DNA of 64,000 nucleotides from Apricaphanius iberus (Eukaryota; Chordata; Actinopteri; Cyprinodontiformes; Aphaniidae). The DNA is taken from contig JAPXFQ010002824.1 of the NCBI GenBank assembly GCA_028564705.1, forward strand, positions 1,144,501 to 1,208,500, written 5' to 3'. Shown piece by piece: positions 21,725-34,100 of this stretch (position 1 is its first letter; each line of letters opens with the position of its first letter). A program made the translations under genes and the position numbers. Below the pieces are notes generated by a model. The model was not told the DNA's origin, did no database searches, and saw only the letters and a list, made by a program, of their open reading frames with translations.

Positions 21725-23191
21725 CAGTCGTGGTCAAAAGTTTTGAGAATTACATAAATATTGGAAATTGGAAAAGGTGTTACTTAAGTTTTTATAATAA
21801 ACAATTTGCATATACTCCAGAATGTTATGAACAGTGATCAGATGAATTGCATAGTCCTTCTTTGCATGAAAATTTCACTGCTGCCATTAAAAGACCTGCT
21901 GAGATCATTTCAGTAATCGTCTTGTTAACTCAGGTGAGAATGTTGACGAGCAAAAGGCTGGAGATCTTAAGCCAGGCTGATCGGGTTAGAATGGTGGACT
22001 TGACATGTTTAAAGAAGGGCGATGCTTGAAATCATTGTTCTTCCATTGTTAACCATGGTGACCTGCAAAGAAACGGATGCAGCCATCATTGCGTTGCATA
22101 AAAATGGCTGCAAAGGCAAGGATATTGTGCTACTAAGATTGCACCTAAATCAACAATTTATAGGATTATCATGAACATCAAGGAAAGAGGTTCATTTCTT
22201 CTTAAGAAGGTTTCAGGGCGTCCAACAAAGTCCAGAAAGCGCCAGGATCGTCTCATAAAGAGGATTCAGCTGCGGGATCGGAGTGCAACCGGTGCAGAGC
22301 TTGTTCAGGAATGGCAGCAGGCAGGTGTGAGCGCATCTGCACGCACAGTGAGGCAAAGACTTTTGTAAGATGGCCTGGTGTCAAGAAGGGCAGCAAAGAA
22401 GCCACTTCTCTCCAAAAAAAAAAAGCATCAGGGACAGATTGATCTTCTGCAGAAAGTATGGTGAATGGAGTGCTGAGGACTGGGGTAAAGTCATATTCTC
22501 CGATGAAGCATCTTTCTGATTGTTTGGGGCATCTGGAAAAAGGCTTGTCCGGAGAAGAAAAGGTGAGCGCTACCATCAGTCCTCTGTCAAGGGAGTGGGC
22601 TCACTTACAATTTTGCCCAAAAACACAGCCATGAATAAAGAATTGTACCAAAACACCATCCAACAGCAACTTCTTCCAACAATCCAACAACAGTTTGGTG
22701 AAGAACAACGCATTTTTCAACCCGATGTTGCACCGTGCCATAAGGCAAAAGTGATAACTAATGGCTCGGGGACCAAAACGTTGACATTTTGGGTCCATGG
22801 CCTGGAAACTCCCCGGATCTTAATCCCATTGAAAACTTGTGGTCAATCCTCAAGTGGCGGGTTGACAAAGAAAAACCCACTAACTCTGACAAATTCCAAG
22901 AAGTGATTATGAAAGAATGGGTTGCTATCAGTCAGGATTTGGTCCAGAAGTTGAGAGCATGCCCAGTCGAATTGCAGACATCCTGAAAAAGAAGGGCCAA
23001 CACTGCAAATACTGACTCTTTGCATAAATGTCATGTAATTTTAAATAAAAGCCTTTGAAATGTATGAAGTGCTTGTAATTATATTTCAGTACATCACAGA
23101 AACAACTGAAACAAAGATCTAAAAGCAGTTTAGCAGCAAACTTTGTGAAAACTAATATTTGTGTCATTCTCAAAACTTTTGGCCACAACTG
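21725..23191 (+). mobile_element. Full-length but dead Tc1-like transposon
   Basis: The ends are strong inverted repeats: left cagtcgtggtcaaaagtttt, right (reverse complement) cagttgtggccaaaagtttt. TA lies directly outside both (21723-21724, 23192-23193), so length and target duplication are as expected for Tc1/mariner (1467 bases). Transposase remains are in shifting frames: helix-turn-helix GAELVQEWQQAGVSASARTV (22292-22351) and, near the end, NSPDLNPIENLWSILKWRVD (22813-22872) with the last catalytic acidic residues. Several stops and frameshifts make it inactive. It lies between the convergent cpvl and creb5 genes. Confidence 0.88.
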
Positions 23192-23199
23192 TAATGGTT

Positions 23200-24339
23200 A
23201 AAAATTATTCAACGGTTTTTAAATTGATATTTGTAACTCATCCTATAAATGACACTTTTAAGAAGTAACTGAAGAACGTAAATGTATAGGAATAACTTTT
23301 TTTGTTAATTTTTTTATTTGTTTTAATTTGTGCCTCTATCTTTTGGGTTCACTACATTGAAAAAACCATCCCACTTTTGAATCACTATAAATGAATAGAT
23401 GGATAGATTTGCTTTCTAGGATTTTCCTTTTTTTTAGAAATCTGTCAAGATTCTATGATCAATAGCAGACTGCGTACAGATTTGACCAACTTTTTTTTGT
23501 TTTTTAACATGTACCTAAAAAAAACCCTGAAAATATTAGATTTTTCTATTTTAGGAAATCTGTTTAAAGACTCCCAGTTAAATGTACAGAGTAACTTTTA
23601 ATTTGTATTTTAGATAAAAATTCTAGATAGTTGATGATATTCTGAAAATAAAGATTAAATGCATCCCTTCAATTATTGCCATGAATAAAATAAAATACCA
23701 ACTCCCAAGATCAATATGCAGTCAGGATATGCTGTCCAATCATTTCCAAACTTACATTGTGTATAACACATACTCTTTTTGAACTGGAAATGTCCATAAA
23801 AAATACTTTAATTTGGACAAAACTTATTTATTTCTATCCTTAAAGCTTGTGCCATTCCCTGAAAGTATAGCACCCTGGGCAGTGAGCCATATAGTCCTTA
23901 ATTAAAAACACCATAGCTATTCATTTTGATTTTTTCTATTCCTCTGCAAGCTCATTGGCTTCTAAATTTCCTTTTACTATTAAACTGATATTCAGACTTG
24001 TTGCAGTCATGAACAAATGAGTTCAAAATGTTAAACATTTCTGCTTAGATGTTCATGTGGTTCATGTGTGAATGCAACTGGCACTCAGCCTCTTTCTGCA
24101 AGGATCTGGCATTAGAGCGCTTACGTTAACTGCCATGTTATTTCATCAGGCATCTATCAAGCTGTCTAGACAGCTTAATAATTAATGAGCATTCTAAACC
24201 TTTAAAGCATCTAACTATTTAATGAGCTGTTATATTTTTTTTCAAGGACAGTTGATCATATCACCTTTTAACAGGATTACATGCAAACACACCAGGAAGC
24301 CCACTTCAAAAGAAATGACCAAGTCACAGAGCTGGATCG
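23200..24339. other. Intergenic cpvl-creb5
   Basis: The sequence is AT-rich and no exon is seen. At 24060-24260 is a non-repetitive stretch with 'cttaataattaatgagcatt' and paired homeodomain-type ATTA words, which could be a conserved non-coding element. There is no long single-exon ORF of the kind expected for TRIL. Confidence 0.4.
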
Positions 24340-27300
24340 TATGTTACAGAACAAGTGCTTTATTTTCATACCGTAATGTAACTGCGATATTAAATGTCTG
24401 TACAAATGCAAAATAAAAATAAAAGGCAACATAATTACAGAGACAAACACACACAAAATATTGTACAAAGTTATGCAGGCGTGAATGAATTAATCAGTTC
24501 ATTTCATATAAACAAGGTTTTTAAGCGCTGGAATGAATCTCCATGTCTAGGCATACAACAAAAGGCAACAAGTGCTATGAAAACATTATTTACAGACGTA
24601 CCACACATCTCATACTCCCTTCAAAAAGAAAGGTGGTGTCAATACATGTACAGGATTATAGAAATTAATGATAATATTTACAATATTTATAGATTTAATT
24701 TCAAATAATACAGTCACAACATCAGCAATAAGATGTTGCACACAGATATGCACACATTGTACTTCCATCTGACTTTTTTGTTTGCCCAAAGAGTAACAAA
24801 TGTTTTTCTTTGTAATAAATTCATATTCAGAGCCAGAGAAAGGAAAGTTATACACAACATCAAAGTCTAATGATTCCAGTTAAAATATTCTGAGGTCATT
24901 AACATATTTTTACCATGCAAAAGGTTAATTCGGAATGGTCATTTGGACATCATCAGCATCATTAGTTTTTCAAACTAAAAATAAGGCAAGCTTCAGGTCA
25001 GAGGGGTGATACAACAAAGCCCTTTTTAAGAGAATGTCTCTCACTCATACTGAGCTGCAAATCACTCCAGGCTGCGACATCAAGAGATGACATAAAAGCT
25101 ACAACCCCCCCCCCCCCCCACCCCCCTTCAAAAGCCTAGCATGAATGGGAAGAGAAACAACAGCACAACGGTCTGACATCCATAACTTTAGGTACTCTTG
25201 TGGTGCAAGCCAGACATGGCCTCTCAAAAAGGGCAAAACACTGCTACTTTTTTTTTCTGTCGCTGGTGTGTGAAGATGGGTGATCGCTGAGAATTACGCT
25301 GACCTTTTAATATGGCTATTTTAACCTCTGTCACAACAGAGGACAAAAGTGCATAGACAACTCCGTGATCGCTCCACCTCTAAGTGGAATGTATTTCACC
25401 CATCTTACTGCAAAAAACAGTGCATCATATTCTGCATGCAATTCAGCTGACATTCCTGGTCATTAAGGAGAGAAAAGAAAGAGAAGATGTGGTTGACATG
25501 AAAAGTTTTGAGGTTGGCTGGGGGGGGGCGGTCGGCAGAAAATGACGGAAATAGAAAAGGGGAAACAACCATTTAACACATCAATGTTTTTCTCAGTAAA
25601 TATACTGTATTTCTAGTGAGGCTACAAACATGAAAGCAACACCACGTCAGTGACAAACTGACACATTTACAATAAAATCAAAACTAATGTGGCACAAGAA
25701 ATAAGTATTGAAGACTTACAAAAGTGTAAAAAAAGGCAGAGAAAGAGAAGAACAACCACTGCAATTGGTCAGTATTTAGAAATAAATCCTGCACTCCATC
25801 AGTTGACAAATAGTATCAAATTGTTGGTCTATAAAAAAGTTTTTTGGTATGACGGGATCAAACATGATTAGTAAAAACAAAGAAATCTTTCATGACCTTC
25901 AGAAACCTGAATGCAGCAAAAGATGCTAATGATGTTTTGTTAAAGACAGATATCTAAACTTATGGACATTCCAGTGAGTACAGTTGGGTACACAAACATG
26001 TGTTCCTTGCAAGATTTTTGACAGAGAAGACAAGAAAAATATTATAACAAATAAAACAAAAAATATTATAGGAGGGCCAAGGACTACTTTCAGAGTGCTT
26101 CGGAAAGACCTGAAGTTTGTCTGTATGCACTCACTGCATATGACTCCACTGCAGAAGAAAAATCAATGGAACAATGGTGAAAAATATATTCTGTTCAGTT
26201 TAGACTCTTTGTCTGTCAATATACACACCATGTTTGGGTAAGAATGATATTGCACATCATCCCAAAAACATCATACAGATTGTGAAGTTTGGAAGTAATG
26301 TCACTATGGTGTGGGACTGTTTCTCAGTATACAATACTGGCAGGCTGCATATAATTAATGGAAAGATGAATGGAGATATGTAATAGAAAAAATCTTTTTA
26401 AGAATCTGAAGGTAAAATTAAGTTGTTGTATTTTTTTTTTAGACAAAACAATGTTCCCAAACAAACAACCAAGGACACTGACTTGGCTTTAGAAAAAGAA
26501 AATACAGCAGCAAGAATGTCCCTGTCACTTGTTTGACTGAAATCCAATTGAAAATCTTTGGAAAGAACTAAAGATGAGAGTTTATGGAAGAGGCCATCAG
26601 AAACGTCAAAAACGAAAAACTGTTTTGTAGGACAGATCAAGATCCCTCCTGAGCAACGTATGCAAACAGTTTCCTATATTAGAGTTAGAAGAAAGGCTTT
26701 TCCCCCTGATCTATTAAATAAATATTAGATAGCTTCTTCAATACTTAATCCCTGGATTGCGTTAATTTTCTCTACATGTGTGGACTACCTGGGTTGTTAC
26801 AGACGCGGTATGACTGAAATGAGAAAAACATGAACATGCTTAATACTTATTTTTACCTAATGCATAGCTTTCTGAGATTTAAAGAAGTTTCTGCATAATA
26901 TCTTAAACAATTAAAGTAATAGTTACTTGTTTTAAAGTAGTCTAGAGTAAGCAAGCAAAGATTTGGAAAAAGATTCAGGCACATTGCGATAACTTGGAAA
27001 GAATGCCAAAAAAGAAATGATCAAAGGTTGTTCGTCCCCCAAAGGAGAAAACGTACAAAGTTATCCAGTTTTCTCACATCCTTCCATCTTTTTCTGAACC
27101 AAAAACTGCTAAGTGAACTCTGTTCTGCAGAGAAAAAGAGGGGGGGGGGGTTGGGAACTACTTTACAACACTCACATGCATTCACACAATCAAACATAAA
27201 TTTCATTTGGAATTTTAACCAAAACACTCAACACACACACACGTACATACACAAAGTATTTTATGATTAAAGCTCGAGTTGGTCCTGCAGAGCGTAGGAG

Positions 27301-28025
27301 TTGGTCTCAACCCCTGAGCTGCCTCACCGGGATCACAGTGTTCAGTTCGGTAGCTGACGCAACATCAACAAGTTTCGGTCAATCTGATCGTAATGCGGGC
27401 ATACAGTAAAGAAGACGATCAATACTGCGATGTATTGCTTCCGTTTCGTTCTCAAGGTATCAACACTGTCATGCAGATTATAATAAAGCTTAGGGTTTAT
27501 AATGACAGGGTGAATGCTAACAGTCATACCAGCTTGAAGTCTTTACAAATGGCGCCGGTTTGACTTGGATTCTGTGTCAAACACATGAAACTTTAGTCCG
27601 CCTGTGTTGTTCAGGCAACGATTTGACTCCTTATTCAGTCCGTTATGAATACAAAAAGTAAGACACGTTTCTAAAGAGGATAATCAGATCCTTTTGGCTC
27701 TTTTCTCTGGTTCCACAACCACCTTGGTCATCTTAGTACCATAACAGAATAGAAAAACTCCCCAAACTGCCGTTGGTGATTAGCAATAACCCTTATTTTA
27801 GCCAACCACACACACAAAAAACAGCCAGAAAAGCAAGATTGAGGAAACCATAGGGCCATTACTCGTTAATAGGGTTGGTCTATAAAAATATACTGTAGCT
27901 ACTGTATAAAGAGCAGCCTTGCTGGCCTTTTGAGGTTTTTCTCCATGTAGAGGGGTCCAGCATGTGCAGCTGGATACCCTCAGAAGAGCAGAGGGAGAGC
28001 TGAAAAAAAAGATCCTCTCCAGTCC
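24340..28025 (-). other. creb5: Probable creb5 3' UTR
   Basis: Downstream of the creb5 stop the minus strand runs AT-rich without coding sequence until an AATAAA (reverse complement at 24359-24364) preceded by 'ttacggtatgaa' and followed by a short G/T stretch, a good final poly(A) site. A 3.7 kb UTR is long but mammalian CREB5 also has a multi-kilobase 3' UTR. It includes a poly-C/poly-G tract (25106-25127) and a dead Tc1 copy (25690-26870). The extent is inferred from one poly(A) signal. Confidence 0.5.
25690..26870 (+). mobile_element. Degenerate Tc1-like element in creb5 3' UTR
   Basis: Near the left, gaaataagtattgaa pairs with the reverse complement of the right-side ttaatacttattttt. 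Forward translation gives scattered transposase words: KFGSNVTMVWDCFS (about 26287-26328) and LNPIENLWKELK-like wording around 26535-26575 (aatccaattgaaaatctttgg). Many stops interrupt it. Its family differs from the other Tc1 copies here by the end sequence. Confidence 0.6.
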
Positions 28026-28183
28026 CTAGTGGATGGGGTTAATGTCTGTGCGGTGATTGGCCTGTCCGTGCACAGTGCTGCCCCCCACTGTTGTGGTGGA
28101 GGTGGTGATGGTGTTGTGCTGGATGACCTGCTGCTGCTGGGAGCATGCTGGGGTTGGACTGCCTGCCGGACTGCTCTCTGGAC
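28026..28183 (-). CDS. creb5: creb5 terminal coding exon
   Basis: The exon begins after cctcag and completes the split Ser codon left by exon 29026-29134. It encodes PESSPAGSPTPACSQQQQ, then VIQHNTITTS and ends TDINPIH. The QQQ-VIQHNTITT wording is a CREB5 signature. The fish tail is shorter and more diverged than the mammalian one between the two conserved blocks. Confidence 0.92.
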
Positions 28184-31100
28184 CTGAGGACAAGGCAGAG
28201 ACATCACTAAGGATAGATATGGTATGTGTGAGTTCTGCAAATACAAAAATGCTAAAATACAAAAATAAACACAAACCATCTTAAAATTATTAGTAAAGAA
28301 AAAGCCATTTATTGGTTAAAAAAATATATATATATACAAATATATATTTTTAATACATATAACATTCCAAAAACAAAAGATGATAACTCAAATACAGCGG
28401 AGTTAAATATTCAGGTTGGTAAACATGTTGATGAGTTTAAGACACACAGAAGTTGACATCTGCACACAGGCTAGACTCATCAAAGAAAGTCATCCCTGTC
28501 TGGGATGCGGCTTTCGCCTGCATAAAAGAGCCATTCAGCCATTGGGGATGTTAGCCTTATTTTCCTCTGCTAGCACAGGGAGGTGCCTCATCCCATTTAC
28601 ATGAAAACGTCACTTGAGTCCGTATCAAAGGGTGGAGCTCTGATGTCATGTGAAGCTGAGCTGAAAGCACATTCCAAAAAAGTCACAATGATTGTGGGCA
28701 TTGGTAAAATTTAGCCAATTTGCAGACTTTCTGGGTTTTCTCATGTTGACTCCCTGTGCAAAAAGCGGCTGTTGAATGGAAAAATTAAGACGACCAACTC
28801 CCAGTCCAGGCAGGCTACCAGAGCGTGCAACACCCTCATGCGAAAGGGAGAGTTCTGTGGCGACCGTGGGAGCCGGATATCAACACATCGGAGCGAAGAG
28901 TCCTGGCAGACACGTTACAGTTACGTCTGCAGGTCTAAGGCACATCGGTGAAGGTGTAGTTTTGGTCACATTCCCAAATGTGTGTGTGATTGGATTCATC
29001 TGTGTTTATGTTTTGGGCTACTCACTGAGGTAACCTTGGGACTCTTTCTGCATAGTGGTGATGGGGCAGTCCTTGTGTGTGAGCAGAAGCTGCTTGAGTT
29101 GGGTCACCTCATTCTTTAGCATGGTCACTTCATTCTGAAACAAAAGACAGTTTATATTAGAGATGATCATTTACAAACAAAGAATGTACTTCACTTATTT
29201 TGCTTTGCAAAAGTATCAATATGCATATGGTAGACAAACACAGAGTAAAGCATATTTGCAAATTAGAGTAAAAATAAAATAACACACACATTTCTTATAT
29301 TCCTAAGTAAAATCCTGCGTAATTAACTGGCTTCAGATGTCAACTTCTTGGTAAATGAATTCTACCATGCAGCATTATTAAAACAAAGGAACTCAAAGAT
29401 CAGAAAGGTCAGGCATTTAGTTAGCATTAACCAGAGAAGAAACCAGGAAGTCTTTGGTGACTCCAGAGGATCTGCTAAGATCCATAGCCCAGATGAGACA
29501 ACCTGCAGACAGTATATCAATGGCAAAAAAGGCCATTTTTGAAAAAAGTAAAAAACATGTTTGTTGTTTGCCACAAGCTATGTATGCGATAAGGTTGTCT
29601 GATGAGATGAGAACTTTTTGGCCATGCAAAATGCTGTGTCATGGACTAACACTGCAAGTCACTATGAACATACTATTTCCATGAAGGTGGCCGCATCATG
29701 TGGTGGGGATGCTTTTCTTCAGCAAGCACATGAAAGTCAGTATGAGCTGGTCAGAGTTAGAGCTATGAGAAGAAGGATAGAGCTAATTATAACGAAGATG
29801 TGGTGGAAAACCTTTAGAGACTACAAAAGATTTGGAACTGGTGCAGAAGTGTTGCAACAACCAGTTACTGGGTCATATAGCCAGAGCTACATTTGAGTTG
29901 CACAGATCAAAGCATGTCCATGTGTTAGAATGACCCTAACTTGATTTGAACATTCTGAATGAACTTCAGTTGTTTTAGCTAAGAAGAACACACACACCTT
30001 TGTGTGTGTGTAAACCGTGCAGAGACATACCACAAAATGACCTGCAACTATAATTGGGTTTATAGGGTAAATATATGCATATGCATGTCAAATTTCTCAG
30101 GTTTTATTTAGACAATAATATGTTAACAATATACAGTTTTCATTCTGCTCCAGTGTTATGCACTGCTTTGTGTTGGTCTATCACACAAAAGACCTACAGA
30201 ATGCACTGAAGGTTGGGGTTGTACCTTCAAATAAGTGAAAACATTCAAAGGGTGTGAATACTTTTGCAAGGCTCTGGACGTAAGGAATCTCATGCTGTTA
30301 CATGAAAAAATGCAGAGTTTTATCTTTGTACCTGAAGCTGCATGTTAGTCTGAGTGAGCTCTTCAGCTTTCTTCTCCAAGGACATCACCCACACTTTCCT
30401 CTTCTGCCTGCATCTTGTCGCAGCTGCTCTGTTTCGCTCCAGAAACTTTCGCCGTCGCTCATCCGGATCCTCATCCACTACCCGTCTGCGCCGCCCGCCA
30501 CTGGTTGGGGGGGACTGCAGCGTCTGCGTGGGCTGCATCTGCTGGGTTGCAGGTGACATCTGAAACGCACCGTATAAGATGATCATTATTGGGATCTCTG
30601 GGATGACACAGCGTCTGTCTGAGTATGTAACCGTTCTGGCATCTGGTAAACAGCCCGTCAGCTGTCTGCTGTTCACCGCTGCGGCGCACTCAAAGCGGCT
30701 GGTGTGTGAACATCTATACATTATCTCCTCCTTGTTTTTTAATGCCTCGCACCTAAACCAAAAAACAACATCTGTTTGCAACACGTGCCTCAGGAGCCGG
30801 GCTGCATGCGTCAGAGGTGAAAGACTGAGTGGGTGACTGGGTTGATTCACCAGAGGTGCCCACCTTGTTAAAGAGGTGTCAGGAGGCAGTTTTCCAACGC
30901 CCACTTCCACTCAGACTAACACCGGCAGACACAGTGAAAAGGACAGTTTCTAAAACTGTACATGCTGTGACAGATCTTGACGTCTACTTGGCAAAGTCAA
31001 GTGTTTTCAGTCTTCAGATCATTACCATTTTTATGAGAACCATGGAAAACACAAGCTGCTTTAAAGGCAGCTGTGTATACAGAAAGGACTCCTGTAATGC

Positions 31101-34100
31101 CTTAATGGTACATCTGGAACATACGAGTTGCATTTCTTCTAGTCAGACTGGCCTTCACCCAAAATGATTGTCACTGCAAATAGCGGCAACAATGCAAGGA
31201 GAAAGTCATAATGCAGTGGCCATCAGGTTTATATTAAACCTAACCACATCCATTCATATATAATAGTTTCCAGGATTCTCATCTGTGCTTGTCGCCCATC
31301 ATCAGGACTAGCATTTCCAAAACTCCCTTTACACCCGAAGCTCTCATGTGGCCTCATATCTGCATCTTGATGAAGTGAGACAAAGTTTCCAAAAGAAACT
31401 TTTTGAGCACCACTTTATGACTTCCGCTCTAAGCAATACCCTCATAACAGGCATCAAGCCCTGACCTGTGGCTGACCAACCTCAGAAGAAAAACGTTTAC
31501 TGAGAAGTGTGCCAGGAAACTGGCTGGCATAGAGGATGTAAGCGGGGCATAATGGGTTTGTCCACTAACCTTCTCATTTTAAGCATAATTTCAGCAATGC
31601 TTCAGCATCAAACCACTAATAACGTCTTCCAAAACTACACAAAGGGCTACTGAAGCATTGCCCTCTTCCAGTCAGTGGCCCCTCGCTGTGTGGCAGATTT
31701 AATACGTAGTATAGTTTAATGTGTCGTTAAACATGCGGCTTTGCCTTGGAGCTCAGTCCCTGGGAATTGGCTTCTCTTACCTGTGAGGCGGAGTGCATAG
31801 GAGCGTGTGGTGACGTCTGGTGTGGGTGCCCAGGCAGGAGGTGAGGATTGTGGGAGTTGTGATGAGGGTTGTGTCCCTGCGGGTGGTGGTGTGCGCCTTG
31901 GCCGTGGCTCTGGCTGTGGTGGTGGTGTGCATGGTGCTGGTACGTGTGGGGAGGCGCTTGCAGGTGCTGGTGTGGGTGCATGTGATGATGGCTGCCCTGC
32001 TCCTGCCTTGTTGACATCATCTCCATCATGTGGCCCATAGAGTTCATGTTGCCGTTGGGGATGGCACCAGGGTGGTGGGAAAGGGCAGCTTTGAGCCTCT
32101 GTATGAACAAAACAGACACATTACACAACATTTACTTTGTTGTTTGCAATGCAGCTGCATGTTGTTGCAGTGAAGTTAGGACTGCTGCCTTGCAGCGAGA
32201 AGATTTGAGGTTTGAATCCCAGCCTGGGCTTCTGGAGTTTGCATGTTCTCCCCATAAATCAGTTCATGATTTTCAAGAAAGTAAAAATATGTTGTTATGG
32301 ACATTTGTTCTTATTTTTTGAATATACATCCATCCATCCATTTCCTAAACTGCTTATCCTCAAGGGGTCGTGGGGGATGGTGCCTATCTCTAGATGTCAA
32401 TGGACGAGAGGTGGGGTATACCTTGGACAGGTCGCCAGTTTATCGCAGGGCAACACAGAGACGGACAGGAAAAACGACCACGCATGCACACACTCACACC
32501 TAAGAACAATACAGAGAGACCAGTTAACCCGAGAGTCACACTGTGCCACGGTGCAGCCTATTTCTTTGAATATATTCTCTTATTTCAAGAGGTCTTCTCA
32601 AGAAATTTTGACTTCGTCCATTGAGAGATTTTTTTTCAGCTCATTACAAACAAAAACTGTCTTTTATTGATTATCTTCTTTTTAAACTTGTTTCTGGAGT
32701 AGTCTTTTTGCAGTGTGGAAGCTCCAGCTTTCTCAGACAGTCCAAAAGCATGAATATTACAGGTGTGTGTTTGTCCTGTGTTGTTCTGTGATGGATTCAG
32801 GAATTATCCAGGGAGTATTCAAACTCTAACCTACCTAAGGCTGCAACCCCCGCCACGACCCTGCATGGAATAAAAAATGTCTGGGTGGATGTATGCAAAC
32901 CCTTGCAAAAGCATTCCCACCTCTTAAGCAAGGAAATAATGTAAGTTTCTAATATATTATTACGAATATAAAAGGTGTGGTGCTCAGTCAACAATTTGTA
33001 GGACCCTGTGCAATCACAGATGCCAGTCGTAAATATATCTCTACTTTGGTACACATTCTTCTTTGAAACATAGCACAAAATAACTGATTGGATGGATGTA
33101 CGCTTTGATCTACTTCATTTTATCGAAGCTCTCATGTTTAGAGTTGTCCTGCCAGAAGGTCAACCTTCAACATAATATCCAGTGATAAATGTACTGAATT
33201 TATATAGCCCTTTTCTAGTCAAATGGACCAATCAAAGCGCTTTAAGCCTAGTTTATACTTCTCCGTCTACGTCGAAACGGATTGATTCAATGCCATCATC
33301 CATCTACGCAACGACGGATGGAGCAGAGCTTAATTTTTCCATTTGTACTCACAATTATACACACATTCATACATAGAGCTTAGTAGGCAACTCGGGGTTA
33401 CGTGCCTTGCCCGGGGGCACATCAAGATGTGACAGGTGGAAGCTGGAATCAAACCTACAACCATTTGATTGCAAGACTCTACCTACAGAGTCACAATCAT
33501 CCCAAGTCTTTTGGAATATCTAATTAGCTTTTTCCACTGCTTTGTCTATCTTTTCATCAACTCTGACTAGCTTTCATATTCTATTAAAGAAAAATATCCT
33601 AACAGTCTTGTTTGTATCCTAACACCATGTTTTTGAGACTGTTTATTTTTCATCTCACATAAGGGCTTCAATACAGGCCCAAAAGTTCACATTTTTCCAG
33701 TTTACCTTCTTCCATAGGTTAAGTGTCCCTTAATCGGCTCGTACCAAACTGCAAACAAACAGGACATTTCATGGCTGTTTTCCCCAGTCTTCCTCAAAGG
33801 TCAGATTTGTGGAGTGGATAACTAACAGTTGTGCTGTCTACGGATTCCATCACCTAAGCTGTGGATCACTGCAGGTCCTCCAGAATTATGCTCCTATTAT
33901 TGTGTTTGCTCGGTCTGTCAGTTTAGTTGGGCAGACATGGTGTCTTGGTGCCTCTAAAGTGGAACCAAACTATTTCACACTGATGCGTTGAACAGTAATA
34001 TCTGGTTTTCAAGTGATGAATTGTGAAATAGTTCAAGAGGTATGAATCTCTTGCTCAGCCTCTGTAGATTTGTGTGTTTCCAGTTATTTGATTAAGAGGT

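Noticed and set aside
28320..28351. AT repeat considered as a promoter or origin
   Set aside because: Simple dinucleotide repeat in an intron, with no supporting context.
29989..30011. CA/TG hairpin (acacacacacc...gtgtgtgtgt) as a structured RNA
   Set aside because: Abutting complementary dinucleotide repeats inside a dead Tc1 copy. Likely slippage rather than a functional RNA.
30560..30910. N-terminal extension of the bZIP ORF beginning MEVGVGKLPP
   Set aside because: It is in-frame read-through of intron upstream of a clear acceptor (cgtttcag at 30567-30560). The extension has no likeness to CREB5, whose preceding exon is at 31781-32098.
31807..32040. Gly/Val-rich plus-strand ORFs
   Set aside because: Antisense shadows of the CAC/CAT-rich creb5 His-rich exon.
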